Assembly: GCA_964443385.1 (NCBI GenBank)
Contig: CAYUCO010000024.1
Location: 1-26,799, forward strand
Direction of reading: 5' to 3'
DNA length: 26,799 nt
From: VFHP01 sp964443385
Lineage (GTDB): Bacteria > Chloroflexota > Dehalococcoidia > Lucifugimonadales > UBA2985
Shown: in pieces, positions 14,346 through 22,565 of the stretch
Layout: each line of letters begins with the position of its first letter
Numbering within the stretch: the first letter of the stretch is position 1
Made by a program: the position numbers and the translations under genes
The notes under the pieces: model-generated
What the model was told of the DNA's origin: nothing
What the model saw: only the letters and a program-made list of their open reading frames with translations
Database searches by the model: none

Positions 14346-16901
14346 CTAACTTGGAAGATAATCTTCATGAAAACTCTCACTAGCAACTTTCTTGGATATT
14401 AATTCGTCGACCTCGGCATCAGAGTACCCAAGATCTAGTAAAACTTCTCTAGTGTGGCTGCCTAATTTAGGCATAGGATTACCCATGTTGACCTCGGTGT
14501 TTCTAAACCGTGCATATCCAGGCGATACATTATCCACACTACAACCCAGTGGATGATCCATCATTCTCGAGATTGATATAGATCTACCATCATCCCAGTC
14601 TTTAACCGCAGCACCTGAATATACCCTATGAATATATTTTTCCCGCATATCTTTGACCGTATCCACACTTTGACAAGCCAATCCAACCCCATTGAAGATG
14701 TATTCCCAATATGAAACAGATCTACTACTGATTACTGATGATAGAAGTCTCAAAATCTCCTCTGTGGAATATGAAGAAGCATTTAGTCCTGCGAAATCTG
14801 ACACTTCTCCTAATTTTGAGACATCTTCCTCTAATCCAGATAGAAACAGGTAACCATCTTTCGCCTTGTATATATGATTCAACGGATGATCACCCAGAGA
14901 TTCCTGCCCATGCACTTCCTCTCCAGACTGATATTTGTCCGAAGAATACATGAATGGTGCTTGTATCAATTGACCACCCTGAGCTAAAGAGGTTTTAGCC
15001 ATATCACCAATCCCGCTTCTCTTACGTTTAAACAAAGCCAAAACAGACCCCAGTGTCCCGGAGTATCCAGTCAAGTAATCTATACAAGAAGCAACTCCAT
15101 GCAATATAGGTTTCTTGCCTTCTCCACCATATCTTCCAGAAACTCCGGTGGCTGCCTGTAAAACAGGATCAAATCCTTTAAGATCACCCCAAGGACCAGG
15201 CTTTGGCCCATTGAACGCAGTTAAATCCACCACGATAATATCGTCCTTGTATTGCTTCAATAATTCATATGGTATTCCCAACCTCTCAGGAGTGCCTGGG
15301 CTCATATTGTGAACTATGATATCTGAGGTTTTAACTAACTTCTTAAAGGCCTCATGACCATCCTCCGTTTTTAGATCGAGTATTATACTACGTTTACCTT
15401 GGCTCACCTCCATAGGTGAAAAACAATGAGTCTGAGGTAGGAAATATGGCTCAGGGGGATCTATTTTTATAACATCTGCACCGTATTCAGCTAATGTCCG
15501 AGCACAAGTCGGGCCAGCCAATACAGTAGACAAATCCAGAACCCGCAACCCTTCCAATATATTCCGTTTAGGAACCATGGATCCTTGCTTAACCTCTGTT
15601 GGGTCGATTACCTCTGAATCCCAAGCATCATTTATATCACCTGTAAAATGAGTCGCTGGTTTTGGTTTTAATATCTCATCTGGTGTGCCGCTTAAGTAGG
15701 TCTGGACTCCCATTTGTCTGAGAGAACCATATTCTTCGTCATCAACAGTCACTACAAACCCAGCCTCTTCAGCCTCCGAAGCATTCAACCAGTCCATAGA
15801 AGACCTATGAACACTAAAAGGAACCCCGTACTCTTTCATAATAGGAGTCCATTCATGAGCTGCTTTTTGTCTGAGAGCATCTTGAACATTTTTCCTAACG
15901 AAAGAAGTCCACTCTCTTGTAAGAGCCGGTGGATCGCTAACATTATTATCGAGACTCAAATCATCCATAGGTCTTTTGTCCACCATACCGCTGTCCAACA
16001 ACTGGTCGTATATTCCCAACGCTTTAACCAGTTGAGTGCTCAACCTAGAGTTGCCAGCAGCTAAGAAATGGACCCATTTACCATCTCCAGCCTGAAAACT
16101 ATCATGAAAAGGAGACCTGACGTTTACTACATTTGTCCAGTAAGATTGCCTATCTTCTTCAGACAGCTTACTAAGTTTGTATTTTTGGATTGGTAATGTA
16201 ATATTTTTAGTCATCCATGACCGCTTAGGCCTATATCTGGCGGGAGCCTCCTCGGGCTCTAACACCATAGCCCCCATTGCCGACATGGCTGCTCCTGCCA
16301 ACGATACCTCTATGACATCACCTATTCCAGTTTCCTCTCTGTTATATAGAGCCAATACAGCTGCTATGGCTCCATGAACAGATCCATACGCAGACCCGGG
16401 AGTCAAAGGTGTAAATATTGGAGGGCCGTCTAGCAAACGTCTTAAAGGTGTGTGTAAATCAGTGAAGAGTCCTGTTGCAGCATTCACGATCCCTTCGAAA
16501 GCTCTTACTTGTGATTTATCTTTATCTGTAGAATAAAATCCCGGCAGGGACAAATAAATCAGTCTGCCATTTAATTTGGTCATATCATCTGGACCAAGAC
16601 CCAAACGAGTCATAACTCCTGGACGGAAATTTTCTATTAGTATATCGGCAGATGAAACGAGTTTCTTCGCAGTTTCTATCCCTTCCTCGGATTTTAAATC
16701 TAAGGTCAATTTCTTTTTACCTCGATTGAAAACAGCATTTGCAGGGGAATCAAAATCTGGTTTGCCAGGTTTTTCGATTTTTATAACCTCTGCACCCTGG
16801 TCAGCAAGATGCATTCCAGTAAGAGGGCCTGCAATATAATGACCAAAGTCTACTACCTTAATTCCGGTGAGAGGGGCTTGAGATCCAAGTGATTCATTCA
16901 A
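14346..16901 (-). CDS. Tandem-domain family III (CaiB/BaiF) CoA-transferase, DddD-like architecture
   Basis: An 851-residue protein made of two complete CaiB/BaiF CoA-transferase modules (about 10-430 and 448-840), each opening with a typical strand (GIKVVDFGHYIAGP and GLRVLDLSTVLAGP). Family III enzymes transfer CoA through an aspartyl-CoA intermediate. Ungapped comparison with the formyl-CoA transferase motif puts the catalytic Asp at Asp608 in module 2 (CIDYLTG) but at Ser170 in module 1, so only the second site looks active. DddD, the DMSP CoA-transferase/lyase, is also a fused double CaiB protein with its key Asp near residue 602. The match in layout is suggestive, not proof: no dddT, dddB or dddC neighbour exists here. 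The TTG at 16901 is fixed by GGAGG with a 7-base spacer. It forms an operon with the hydrolase downstream. Confidence 0.9.
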   Translation of the reverse strand: MNESLGSQAPLTGIKVVDFGHYIAGPLTGMHLADQGAEVIKIEKPGKPDFDSPANAVFNRGKKKLTLDLKSEEGIETAKKLVSSADILIENFRPGVMTRLGLGPDDMTKLNGRLIYLSLPGFYSTDKDKSQVRAFEGIVNAATGLFTDLHTPLRRLLDGPPIFTPLTPGSAYGSVHGAIAAVLALYNREETGIGDVIEVSLAGAAMSAMGAMVLEPEEAPARYRPKRSWMTKNITLPIQKYKLSKLSEEDRQSYWTNVVNVRSPFHDSFQAGDGKWVHFLAAGNSRLSTQLVKALGIYDQLLDSGMVDKRPMDDLSLDNNVSDPPALTREWTSFVRKNVQDALRQKAAHEWTPIMKEYGVPFSVHRSSMDWLNASEAEEAGFVVTVDDEEYGSLRQMGVQTYLSGTPDEILKPKPATHFTGDINDAWDSEVIDPTEVKQGSMVPKRNILEGLRVLDLSTVLAGPTCARTLAEYGADVIKIDPPEPYFLPQTHCFSPMEVSQGKRSIILDLKTEDGHEAFKKLVKTSDIIVHNMSPGTPERLGIPYELLKQYKDDIIVVDLTAFNGPKPGPWGDLKGFDPVLQAATGVSGRYGGEGKKPILHGVASCIDYLTGYSGTLGSVLALFKRKRSGIGDMAKTSLAQGGQLIQAPFMYSSDKYQSGEEVHGQESLGDHPLNHIYKAKDGYLFLSGLEEDVSKLGEVSDFAGLNASSYSTEEILRLLSSVISSRSVSYWEYIFNGVGLACQSVDTVKDMREKYIHRVYSGAAVKDWDDGRSISISRMMDHPLGCSVDNVSPGYARFRNTEVNMGNPMPKLGSHTREVLLDLGYSDAEVDELISKKVASESFHEDYLPS

Positions 16902-16934
16902 TGCTTATCCTCCATATAGTGAATTTTATGACCA

Positions 16935-16982
16935 TACAGGCCTGTAGAGTTTATAATATCAATGATTTATTGGATATTATAA
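16935..16982. promoter_or_regulatory. Two perfect dyads in the divergent CoA-transferase / M28-like control region
   Basis: TACAGGCCTGTA at 16935-16946 is a 12-base perfect palindrome. Just beyond it, TTATAATATC (16951-16960) and GATATTATAA (16973-16982) form an inverted repeat with 10-bp perfect arms and a 12-base centre. Both lie between the CoA-transferase start and the plus-strand promoter, and the AT-rich arms contain -10-like sequence for the minus strand. Such spacing fits operators for a dimeric regulator, which is not encoded nearby. Confidence 0.5.
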
Positions 16983-16989
16983 CTCAAAT

Positions 16990-17019
16990 TTGTCGTGTGC
17001 ATAATGAATAGTTTATAAT
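16990..17019 (+). promoter_or_regulatory. Sigma-70-like promoter for the M28-like gene
   Basis: TTGTCG (16990-16995) and a perfect TATAAT (17014-17019) are separated by 18 bases and lie about 50 bases upstream of the TTG start at 17070. The adjacent dyad at 16951-16982 ends just upstream of the -35. Confidence 0.45.
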
Positions 17020-17069
17020 CTGAACCAAACTATATTCAAGGCAATTCATATTAAGTTTTAAGGAGCAAT

Positions 17070-18215
17070 TTGGATCAATTAGATAGAATATCTCAAATAA
17101 TTGAAGAATATGACTCTCAGGGGTTCCACAGAACAGGGACTGACACAGATCATGAATCCGCTAATTGGTTGGCTCAAAAGGTACATAATCTTGGATTGGA
17201 AACCGTACATGAAAAATTTGATCTTAATAGAGTCATCCCTATATCCTGCAATTTAACTATTGATAAACGTGTCATCGAAGGACTACCTATGTTCGACTGT
17301 ATCCCCACCGACTCCGCTGGAATCAGTGGTTCGATAGGAAACGCCGGAGATGATGTCGATATAGCCATAATAGAGATACATCACGGTGCTGCCGGATATA
17401 CAGATGAACTTATGGAGGCACGAACATCTGGTAGATACAAGGGAATAGTTGCTGTAACAATTGGAGAAAGACCAGGCCTTATGGCAATCAATACACCTGA
17501 TTTCAATGAATATTTTGGCGTACCCATTCTGCAAGTAAGTAGTGAGGAAAAAGAATTCTTGAGCAACATTAGCAAAACTACTGCTACCGCAAAGTTAGTT
17601 GTTAATGTCGAGCTTGAAGAATCAAAATCCTACAACATAGTAAGTGGCATTAAGGGTCAGGATAGTAATCTTTCTCCTATTGTGGTAATGACTCCAAGAA
17701 GTGGGTGGTGGCATTGTGCATCAGAAAGAGGTGGAGGAATAGCATGCTGGCTAGAAGTAATGAGAGCAATTAAAAACGAGGGTTCATTAAGAGATGTGTT
17801 TTTTGTAGCGACCAGTGCTCATGAGCTAGGTGCTCATGGTATACATGCGTTTTTAGGAAATAGACCTGAATTTGTAAAAGAAGTAGACATCTGGATACAT
17901 TTCGGCGCCAACGTCGGAGCGGCGGACGCACATGGAACAAGATATTCCGCCACAAATCAGGACCTTATTGATAAAACTGACTCGTTACTTAAAAATCATG
18001 GGGTGTCTCAGATTGAATCAACAATAGTGGGTCAAATTCTGGGTAGGGAATCCGCCGAGGTGGCGAAACGCGGTGGCACTGTGATAGCTCTCGTTGGAGA
18101 TAACGCTTTATTCCATCTGGAAAATGACAGATGGCCACAAGCTGTAGATGTTAAAAAGGTTGCCCAATACGCCAATGTATTCACTGAATTAGCATTTCAG
18201 TTTACAACATCCTGA
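17070..18215 (+). CDS. M28-family peptidase-like protein with an altered metal site
   Basis: This 381-residue protein has the layout of M28 Zn-peptidases with an inserted PA-like segment (about 80-165) and a C-terminal catalytic-type domain. In canonical members the metal site uses GAHYD, DDNASG, an EE pair and a late YHTPED. Here the equivalents read MTPRSGWW (207-214), SERGGG (218-223), HEL with His251-Glu252, and FHLEND with His349. The first His and the bridging Asp are missing, and the general-base Glu is His. Either a different metal arrangement or loss of peptidase activity is possible. The TTG at 17070 follows AAGGAG (17060-17065). It converges on the GMC gene with only four bases between coding ends. 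It is divergent from the CoA-transferase operon across a shared control region. Confidence 0.75.
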   Translation: MDQLDRISQIIEEYDSQGFHRTGTDTDHESANWLAQKVHNLGLETVHEKFDLNRVIPISCNLTIDKRVIEGLPMFDCIPTDSAGISGSIGNAGDDVDIAIIEIHHGAAGYTDELMEARTSGRYKGIVAVTIGERPGLMAINTPDFNEYFGVPILQVSSEEKEFLSNISKTTATAKLVVNVELEESKSYNIVSGIKGQDSNLSPIVVMTPRSGWWHCASERGGGIACWLEVMRAIKNEGSLRDVFFVATSAHELGAHGIHAFLGNRPEFVKEVDIWIHFGANVGAADAHGTRYSATNQDLIDKTDSLLKNHGVSQIESTIVGQILGRESAEVAKRGGTVIALVGDNALFHLENDRWPQAVDVKKVAQYANVFTELAFQFTTS

Positions 18216-18219
18216 AACT

Positions 18220-19785
18220 CTATTTACCATCTTTAATGAAATCAGCCACCATTTCACCGATAACCATGACAGTGACATTAATGTTCGCTCTTACACATTC
18301 TGGCATTATAGAGGCGTCTGCAACACGAAGTGCGTCGATGCCATAGAGTTTGCCATATTGATCCACCACTGCCATTGAATCAGACTCTGGTCCCATCTTG
18401 GCAGTACAAGACACGTGATGACCAGTGCCTACACTTTTCTTAATCCAAGTATCCAAAGATTCATTCGATTCAAGATCTATATCAGTGGGATACACCCTGT
18501 TATCTATAAGATTTGCCAAGGATGGATCGTTTTCCAAATCAACCAACATACGAACACCATCTCGATATCTTCTTAAATCTTCTGGATCATCCAACAAGTT
18601 ATAGTCAAGGTATGGCTTGTCTTGATAGTTGTTAGAATTAAGCTTTATCTCTCCAACTGATAGAGCAAGATTTAAACCAAGCCCAGCACCTATGCCTATT
18701 GGAGTTCTTAAAGCGCCTCCCATGTCTCTTCTCATACTAGATCGTCCCGAAAAATATACAATCATGTCATTTTCCAAAGGAGATCCTTCAGCTGTATATC
18801 TCAGCAAAACTTGTCCACTGGGACCTAAAGAGTTCAATTCAACTTCCGGTTTGGTTGCCCATAGTATTGGCATCAAAGGATGGTCTCTAAGGTTCTGACC
18901 CACACCGGGTGAATCCAATACAACATCTATATCATGTTCTTCTAAATGATCCTTCGGACCAACTCCAGATAACATTAGTATGTGTGGTGATCCTATAGCT
19001 CCTGCACTAAGTATTATCTCCTCACCCTCTACCACAAATTCCTCACCATCAGACACAGCCTCTATACCTGTGGCTTTAGGTTTCGACCCACTTCTGTCAA
19101 ATAAAATCCTCTTCACTGACACATTAGCTCTTATGGTTAAATTAAGACGATGCCTTGATAGACCCAGATACCCAATAGCTGTTGACCATCTGACACCATT
19201 GGGATTGTTCAACGGCATAGGACTAACCCCGGTTGTTCCTGGTGCATTAGCATCCTCACATGGAGGAAATCCTGCATTTAATAAAGCTTGTTCAAATGCC
19301 TTAGATCCTTGGGTCCACTCATCTCTAGGAAACCTGTGCATAACTATAGGACCATCAGATCCATGGAAATCGCCTGGATCATCTTTATACGTCGTATCGG
19401 TCTCGATTTTATTAAAATACGGTATAAGGCTCCGAAAACTCCATTCATCATTACCCCATTCCGCCCAGTTATCATAGTCTTCAGGTATGACTCTTATAAA
19501 AATCTGTCCGTTAATTGCACTCGATCCACCGGTTACCCTGCCTCTTGGGACATCCATATCCGCGGTATCAGTAGCTCTTGCTCGGAATTGCCAATTATGC
19601 TCGTCTGACCAAATCTCATTAGTCGTCTTATAACCATACTTAACAACGTCTGGAATGGTGTCAAAATCTGGATAATCTGGACCAGCTTCAAGCAGTAGAA
19701 CAGATATGTTCGGATCCTCAGTAAGTCTAGTGGCTAATATAGATCCTGCTGAACCTGCACCTATTATGATGTAGTCGTATCGCAT
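18220..19785 (-). CDS. GMC-family FAD oxidoreductase (choline/alcohol dehydrogenase type)
   Basis: From the ATG at 19785 this is 521 residues. The FAD-binding GAGSAG (9-14) opens the protein, the GMC signature GRVTGGSSAINGQIF follows at about residue 85, and the second signature with GAIGSPHILMLSGVG lies near 265-280. The catalytic pair in the C-terminus is His457 (GHHVSCTAKMG) and Asn501 (ANINVT). Such enzymes oxidise primary or secondary alcohols to aldehydes, ketones or acids. The frame extends four codons to a TTG at 19797, but that TTG overlaps the GGGAGG ribosome site that serves the ATG, so the ATG is the real start. No signal peptide is seen. The substrate is not predictable. Confidence 0.93.
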   Translation of the reverse strand: MRYDYIIIGAGSAGSILATRLTEDPNISVLLLEAGPDYPDFDTIPDVVKYGYKTTNEIWSDEHNWQFRARATDTADMDVPRGRVTGGSSAINGQIFIRVIPEDYDNWAEWGNDEWSFRSLIPYFNKIETDTTYKDDPGDFHGSDGPIVMHRFPRDEWTQGSKAFEQALLNAGFPPCEDANAPGTTGVSPMPLNNPNGVRWSTAIGYLGLSRHRLNLTIRANVSVKRILFDRSGSKPKATGIEAVSDGEEFVVEGEEIILSAGAIGSPHILMLSGVGPKDHLEEHDIDVVLDSPGVGQNLRDHPLMPILWATKPEVELNSLGPSGQVLLRYTAEGSPLENDMIVYFSGRSSMRRDMGGALRTPIGIGAGLGLNLALSVGEIKLNSNNYQDKPYLDYNLLDDPEDLRRYRDGVRMLVDLENDPSLANLIDNRVYPTDIDLESNESLDTWIKKSVGTGHHVSCTAKMGPESDSMAVVDQYGKLYGIDALRVADASIMPECVRANINVTVMVIGEMVADFIKDGK

Positions 19786-19994
19786 AAAACCTCCCAATAA
19801 GTCCTAACTTTGAAGAATACTAAATCTCTTTAGAATTAAATAAGCACTTTGCAAATGGCAGGAAATAGGTTCTGTACTCAAAAAAATGGTAAAAGATAAC
19901 AAAGACGGAGTCAAGTATATAAGGTTTAAACCCGCCTTAATATACTCTTCGTGCTTAATAATAATGTAAACTCTAATAAATAGTAGAGGTCAAA

Positions 19995-21059
19995 ATGCCT
20001 AGAATGCAATGGAGATATATACTCCATGCCGATATGGATGCTTTTTATGCATCTGTAGAGGAAGTGGACAATCCCGAATTGAAAGACAAACCTTTGGTTG
20101 TCGGAGGTTCTGCCTCTCATCGTGGAGTTGTGGCTGCTGCCTCCTATGCAGCAAGGAAATACGGTATTCGTTCTGCAATGGCTATGAAAACCGCTTTTAC
20201 TTTATGTCCAAACCTTGTAAGGGTATCTCCGAGATTCGATAGATACAGGGGAGTTTCAGAAGAAATAATGTCTATATTTAAAAGGCTTTCACCATTAGTG
20301 GAACCTCTTTCGCTGGATGAAGCTTATATCGATATCAGTAAACAAGTGCCACGAGATTCAATTAAAGAAGTTGCTATAGGGTTAAGAGAAACCGTTAAGA
20401 CAAACACTGGATTAGCAATGACTATTGGAGGTGGCACTTCTAAAACTGTCGCTAAAATAGCCTCGCAAATAGCGAAACCAGATGGCCTTCTGTTAGTAGA
20501 ACAAGGATGCGAAACAAAATTTCTTAACCCACTTAGTGTTGATCTGTTATGGGGAGTGGGGCCAAAAACCGGACTCATATTAAAACGATATAATATTAAA
20601 ACGATTGGTGATATTTCCAGGTTAGAACCCCTAACGCTTCAGCGACTCCTTGGAAAACGCGGTCAGGAATTGACAGATAGAGCTATGGGAATAGATCCCG
20701 GCAGAGTTACTCCTCATCGTGAATCAAAATCCATTAGTTCAGAGACAACATTACAAACGGACACAAACGATTCAAGTTTTTTGCAAAGCAAACTTGAGGA
20801 ATTGTCAGAAGAACTGTCTGAAAAACTTGTCAAATCACATCTCAGGTGTAAGACAATTTCTCTAAAGCTCAGGCTGTCTGACTTCACCACTTTCACACGC
20901 CAAATGACATTTGAATCACATACTGATAACGAACAAGTGTTGTTGAATGCCGCTCGAGCATTACTTGAAAGAGAAATTACACCCGATAAACAGTTTAGAT
21001 TGATAGGATTGGGAGTATCCAGTCTCAAGGAACATTTTCAATTGCCCCTTTTTGACTAA
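19995..21059 (+). CDS. dinB: DNA polymerase IV (Y-family translesion polymerase)
   Basis: This 354-residue Y-family polymerase carries out error-prone bypass of damaged template bases. The metal-binding acids are Asp13 (HADMDAFYASVE) and Asp108-Glu109 (SLDEAY), with Tyr18 as the likely steric gate. The helix-hairpin-helix thumb segment LWGVGPKTG lies around 184-192, and the little-finger domain spans about 235-345. The protein ends in QLPLFD, a clear beta-clamp-binding motif, which confirms that the C-terminus is complete. The start at ATG 19995 follows GAGGT. No recognisable LexA/SOS box is seen upstream. It converges on a VOC gene 5 bases beyond its stop. Confidence 0.97.
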   Translation: MPRMQWRYILHADMDAFYASVEEVDNPELKDKPLVVGGSASHRGVVAAASYAARKYGIRSAMAMKTAFTLCPNLVRVSPRFDRYRGVSEEIMSIFKRLSPLVEPLSLDEAYIDISKQVPRDSIKEVAIGLRETVKTNTGLAMTIGGGTSKTVAKIASQIAKPDGLLLVEQGCETKFLNPLSVDLLWGVGPKTGLILKRYNIKTIGDISRLEPLTLQRLLGKRGQELTDRAMGIDPGRVTPHRESKSISSETTLQTDTNDSSFLQSKLEELSEELSEKLVKSHLRCKTISLKLRLSDFTTFTRQMTFESHTDNEQVLLNAARALLEREITPDKQFRLIGLGVSSLKEHFQLPLFD

Positions 21060-21064
21060 CTCCT

Positions 21065-21454
21065 CTAAGGCATCTGAAGAATCTCTATCCTGACGTCGTC
21101 TGGTGCCTGGATAAAAGCTATAGTCGGCCCTTGCCCACCACCCATTGGTCCATCAAGAAGTTTGGCACCCAATTTTTCCAATCTAGTTATTTCCGCATTC
21201 ATATCATCTACTATCAAACCAAAATGTTCGATTCCATAATGAGGATTAGCATCTCCCTGGCCCATTACTTCATCGGGTTTCGGACCAGATATCCTGACTA
21301 TGACTCCATCTGTTGTCTTACACTCAATCATGTGAGACCCATTACCAGCTATCCTGTCGGAAAATATCTCGAAATCAAAAGCCTCTACATACCATTGTGC
21401 TGTCTTGGCAGGATCTGGGGCCTTAAGATGTACGTGTTCGAAAGCATACGGCAT
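21065..21454 (-). CDS. VOC-family glyoxalase/dioxygenase-like protein
   Basis: A 129-residue VOC protein with paired beta-alpha-beta-beta-beta modules. Likely metal ligands are His7 or His9 (FEHVHLKAP), His77 (GIEHFGLIV) and Glu124 (VRIEIL); the ligand of the second strand group is less clear. It is the last gene of the minus-strand run from the BVMO, 51 bases after the DUF3500 gene. Its function could be epimerase, lyase or ring-cleavage type. The ATG at 21454 has AAAGGG about 10 bases upstream. Confidence 0.85.
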   Translation of the reverse strand: MPYAFEHVHLKAPDPAKTAQWYVEAFDFEIFSDRIAGNGSHMIECKTTDGVIVRISGPKPDEVMGQGDANPHYGIEHFGLIVDDMNAEITRLEKLGAKLLDGPMGGGQGPTIAFIQAPDDVRIEILQMP

Positions 21455-21506
21455 AATTGATCAACCCTTTCCATGTCAAAATAAGAATTTATCCAACGCA
21501 AATTGT

Positions 21507-22496
21507 TTAAAGAAGATGATAAGTTAAAAGATGTTCTCGCAAGACGTCCTGGGCAAAATCATTCTCTACATCTCTCCAGACAGAATGTACATGATTGGCC
21601 TCATTTTGTCTGTTATCAAATTCTACAACAAAGTCTCCTCCATGAATCCTATAATAGTGGGCCTCTCCTTTTTCAAGCGAGCCGCCCCAAGCAAAATGGA
21701 TTCCCTCAATGCCATTCTCAACCAATCTGTCAAGTTTCTGTTGAGCTAGATCGGTATTAACTTGATTAACATATTCAGATATCAAAGCCATCAGATTTTC
21801 CCTTTGGTTACTGTTCAGCATGGAAGCTGGAATTCCTTCTTCTTTTGCAAACATAGCTTTAGTGGAGTTATAAGTAAGTATATCCAAAGGGGCTTCTTCA
21901 AATATCACACATTTACCTAACTGAATCTCATCCATACCGGATACTAATTCCATTGCTATGTCTTCACGTTCAGCTAAAATTCTTTGACCCGCATTTGGAC
22001 CGGAAAGAACTTCGGCAGGATTAGAACCAAAAAAGAACGGAGTAGTAGACAGAACTGAGTCCGCCCAAATACTGAAATGTAGGGAAATATGATGACCTTC
22101 TATCCTCCAACCCCATGGATATTCATCACTCGAGGGATCACCGAACACAGTAAAATAATACCTGTCCGGATCCCGAACAAAATTAGGTTTACCTTGATCT
22201 TTCTCTATTGCTCCCAATACTAATTCCAGTTCTATGATCTGTTTAGCCTGACTATAAGATGTTTCGGTCAAACCAGATTTTAGTAGACTATGAGCCAGTT
22301 CCCGTTGTTCTGAACTCATATTCATTAATGGCAAACCATGTCTGTTTAGTGGTGGATAATACCAAAACAGCCTTTCCCCATCCATGTATTCGAAATTGAC
22401 ACGCTGTTTCTGTTCATCATCCAGGCTGTTAAGGAAACTCTGCGCAGCCTCAGACATAGATCTCGCACTTAAGGATTTTATAGGCGCATTAGACAT
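21507..22496 (-). CDS. DUF3500 family protein
   Basis: This 329-residue protein matches the DUF3500 pattern: a polar N-terminus, then YYFTVFGDPSS, WGWRIEGHHISLHFS, and the C-terminal HYYRIHGGDFVVEFDN followed by an ANHVHSVWRD-type stretch. The conserved histidines (His134, His135, and the His cluster near 300) and acidic residues would suit a metal site, but no activity is established for the family. No signal peptide is visible, although many relatives have one. The ATG at 22496 follows GGAGGTG with a 6-7 base spacer. It lies between the NHL propeller and the VOC gene in the same transcript direction. Confidence 0.85.
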   Translation of the reverse strand: MSNAPIKSLSARSMSEAAQSFLNSLDDEQKQRVNFEYMDGERLFWYYPPLNRHGLPLMNMSSEQRELAHSLLKSGLTETSYSQAKQIIELELVLGAIEKDQGKPNFVRDPDRYYFTVFGDPSSDEYPWGWRIEGHHISLHFSIWADSVLSTTPFFFGSNPAEVLSGPNAGQRILAEREDIAMELVSGMDEIQLGKCVIFEEAPLDILTYNSTKAMFAKEEGIPASMLNSNQRENLMALISEYVNQVNTDLAQQKLDRLVENGIEGIHFAWGGSLEKGEAHYYRIHGGDFVVEFDNRQNEANHVHSVWRDVENDFAQDVLREHLLTYHLL

Positions 22497-22565
22497 CGAA
22501 ACACCTCCAATAAAGACGCTCCTAGTGGATAAAATTATAACACTTAAATGATACTAATAAAGCTA

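Noticed and set aside
18980..19477. 165-codon plus-strand open frame opposite the GMC gene
   Set aside because: Antisense shadow; the minus-strand GMC motifs are unambiguous.
19923..19932. GGTTTAAACC palindrome upstream of dinB as an SOS/LexA box
   Set aside because: It does not match the E. coli (CTG-N10-CAG) or Gram-positive (GAAC-N4-GTTC) LexA consensus, and ten-base AT-rich palindromes are common by chance.
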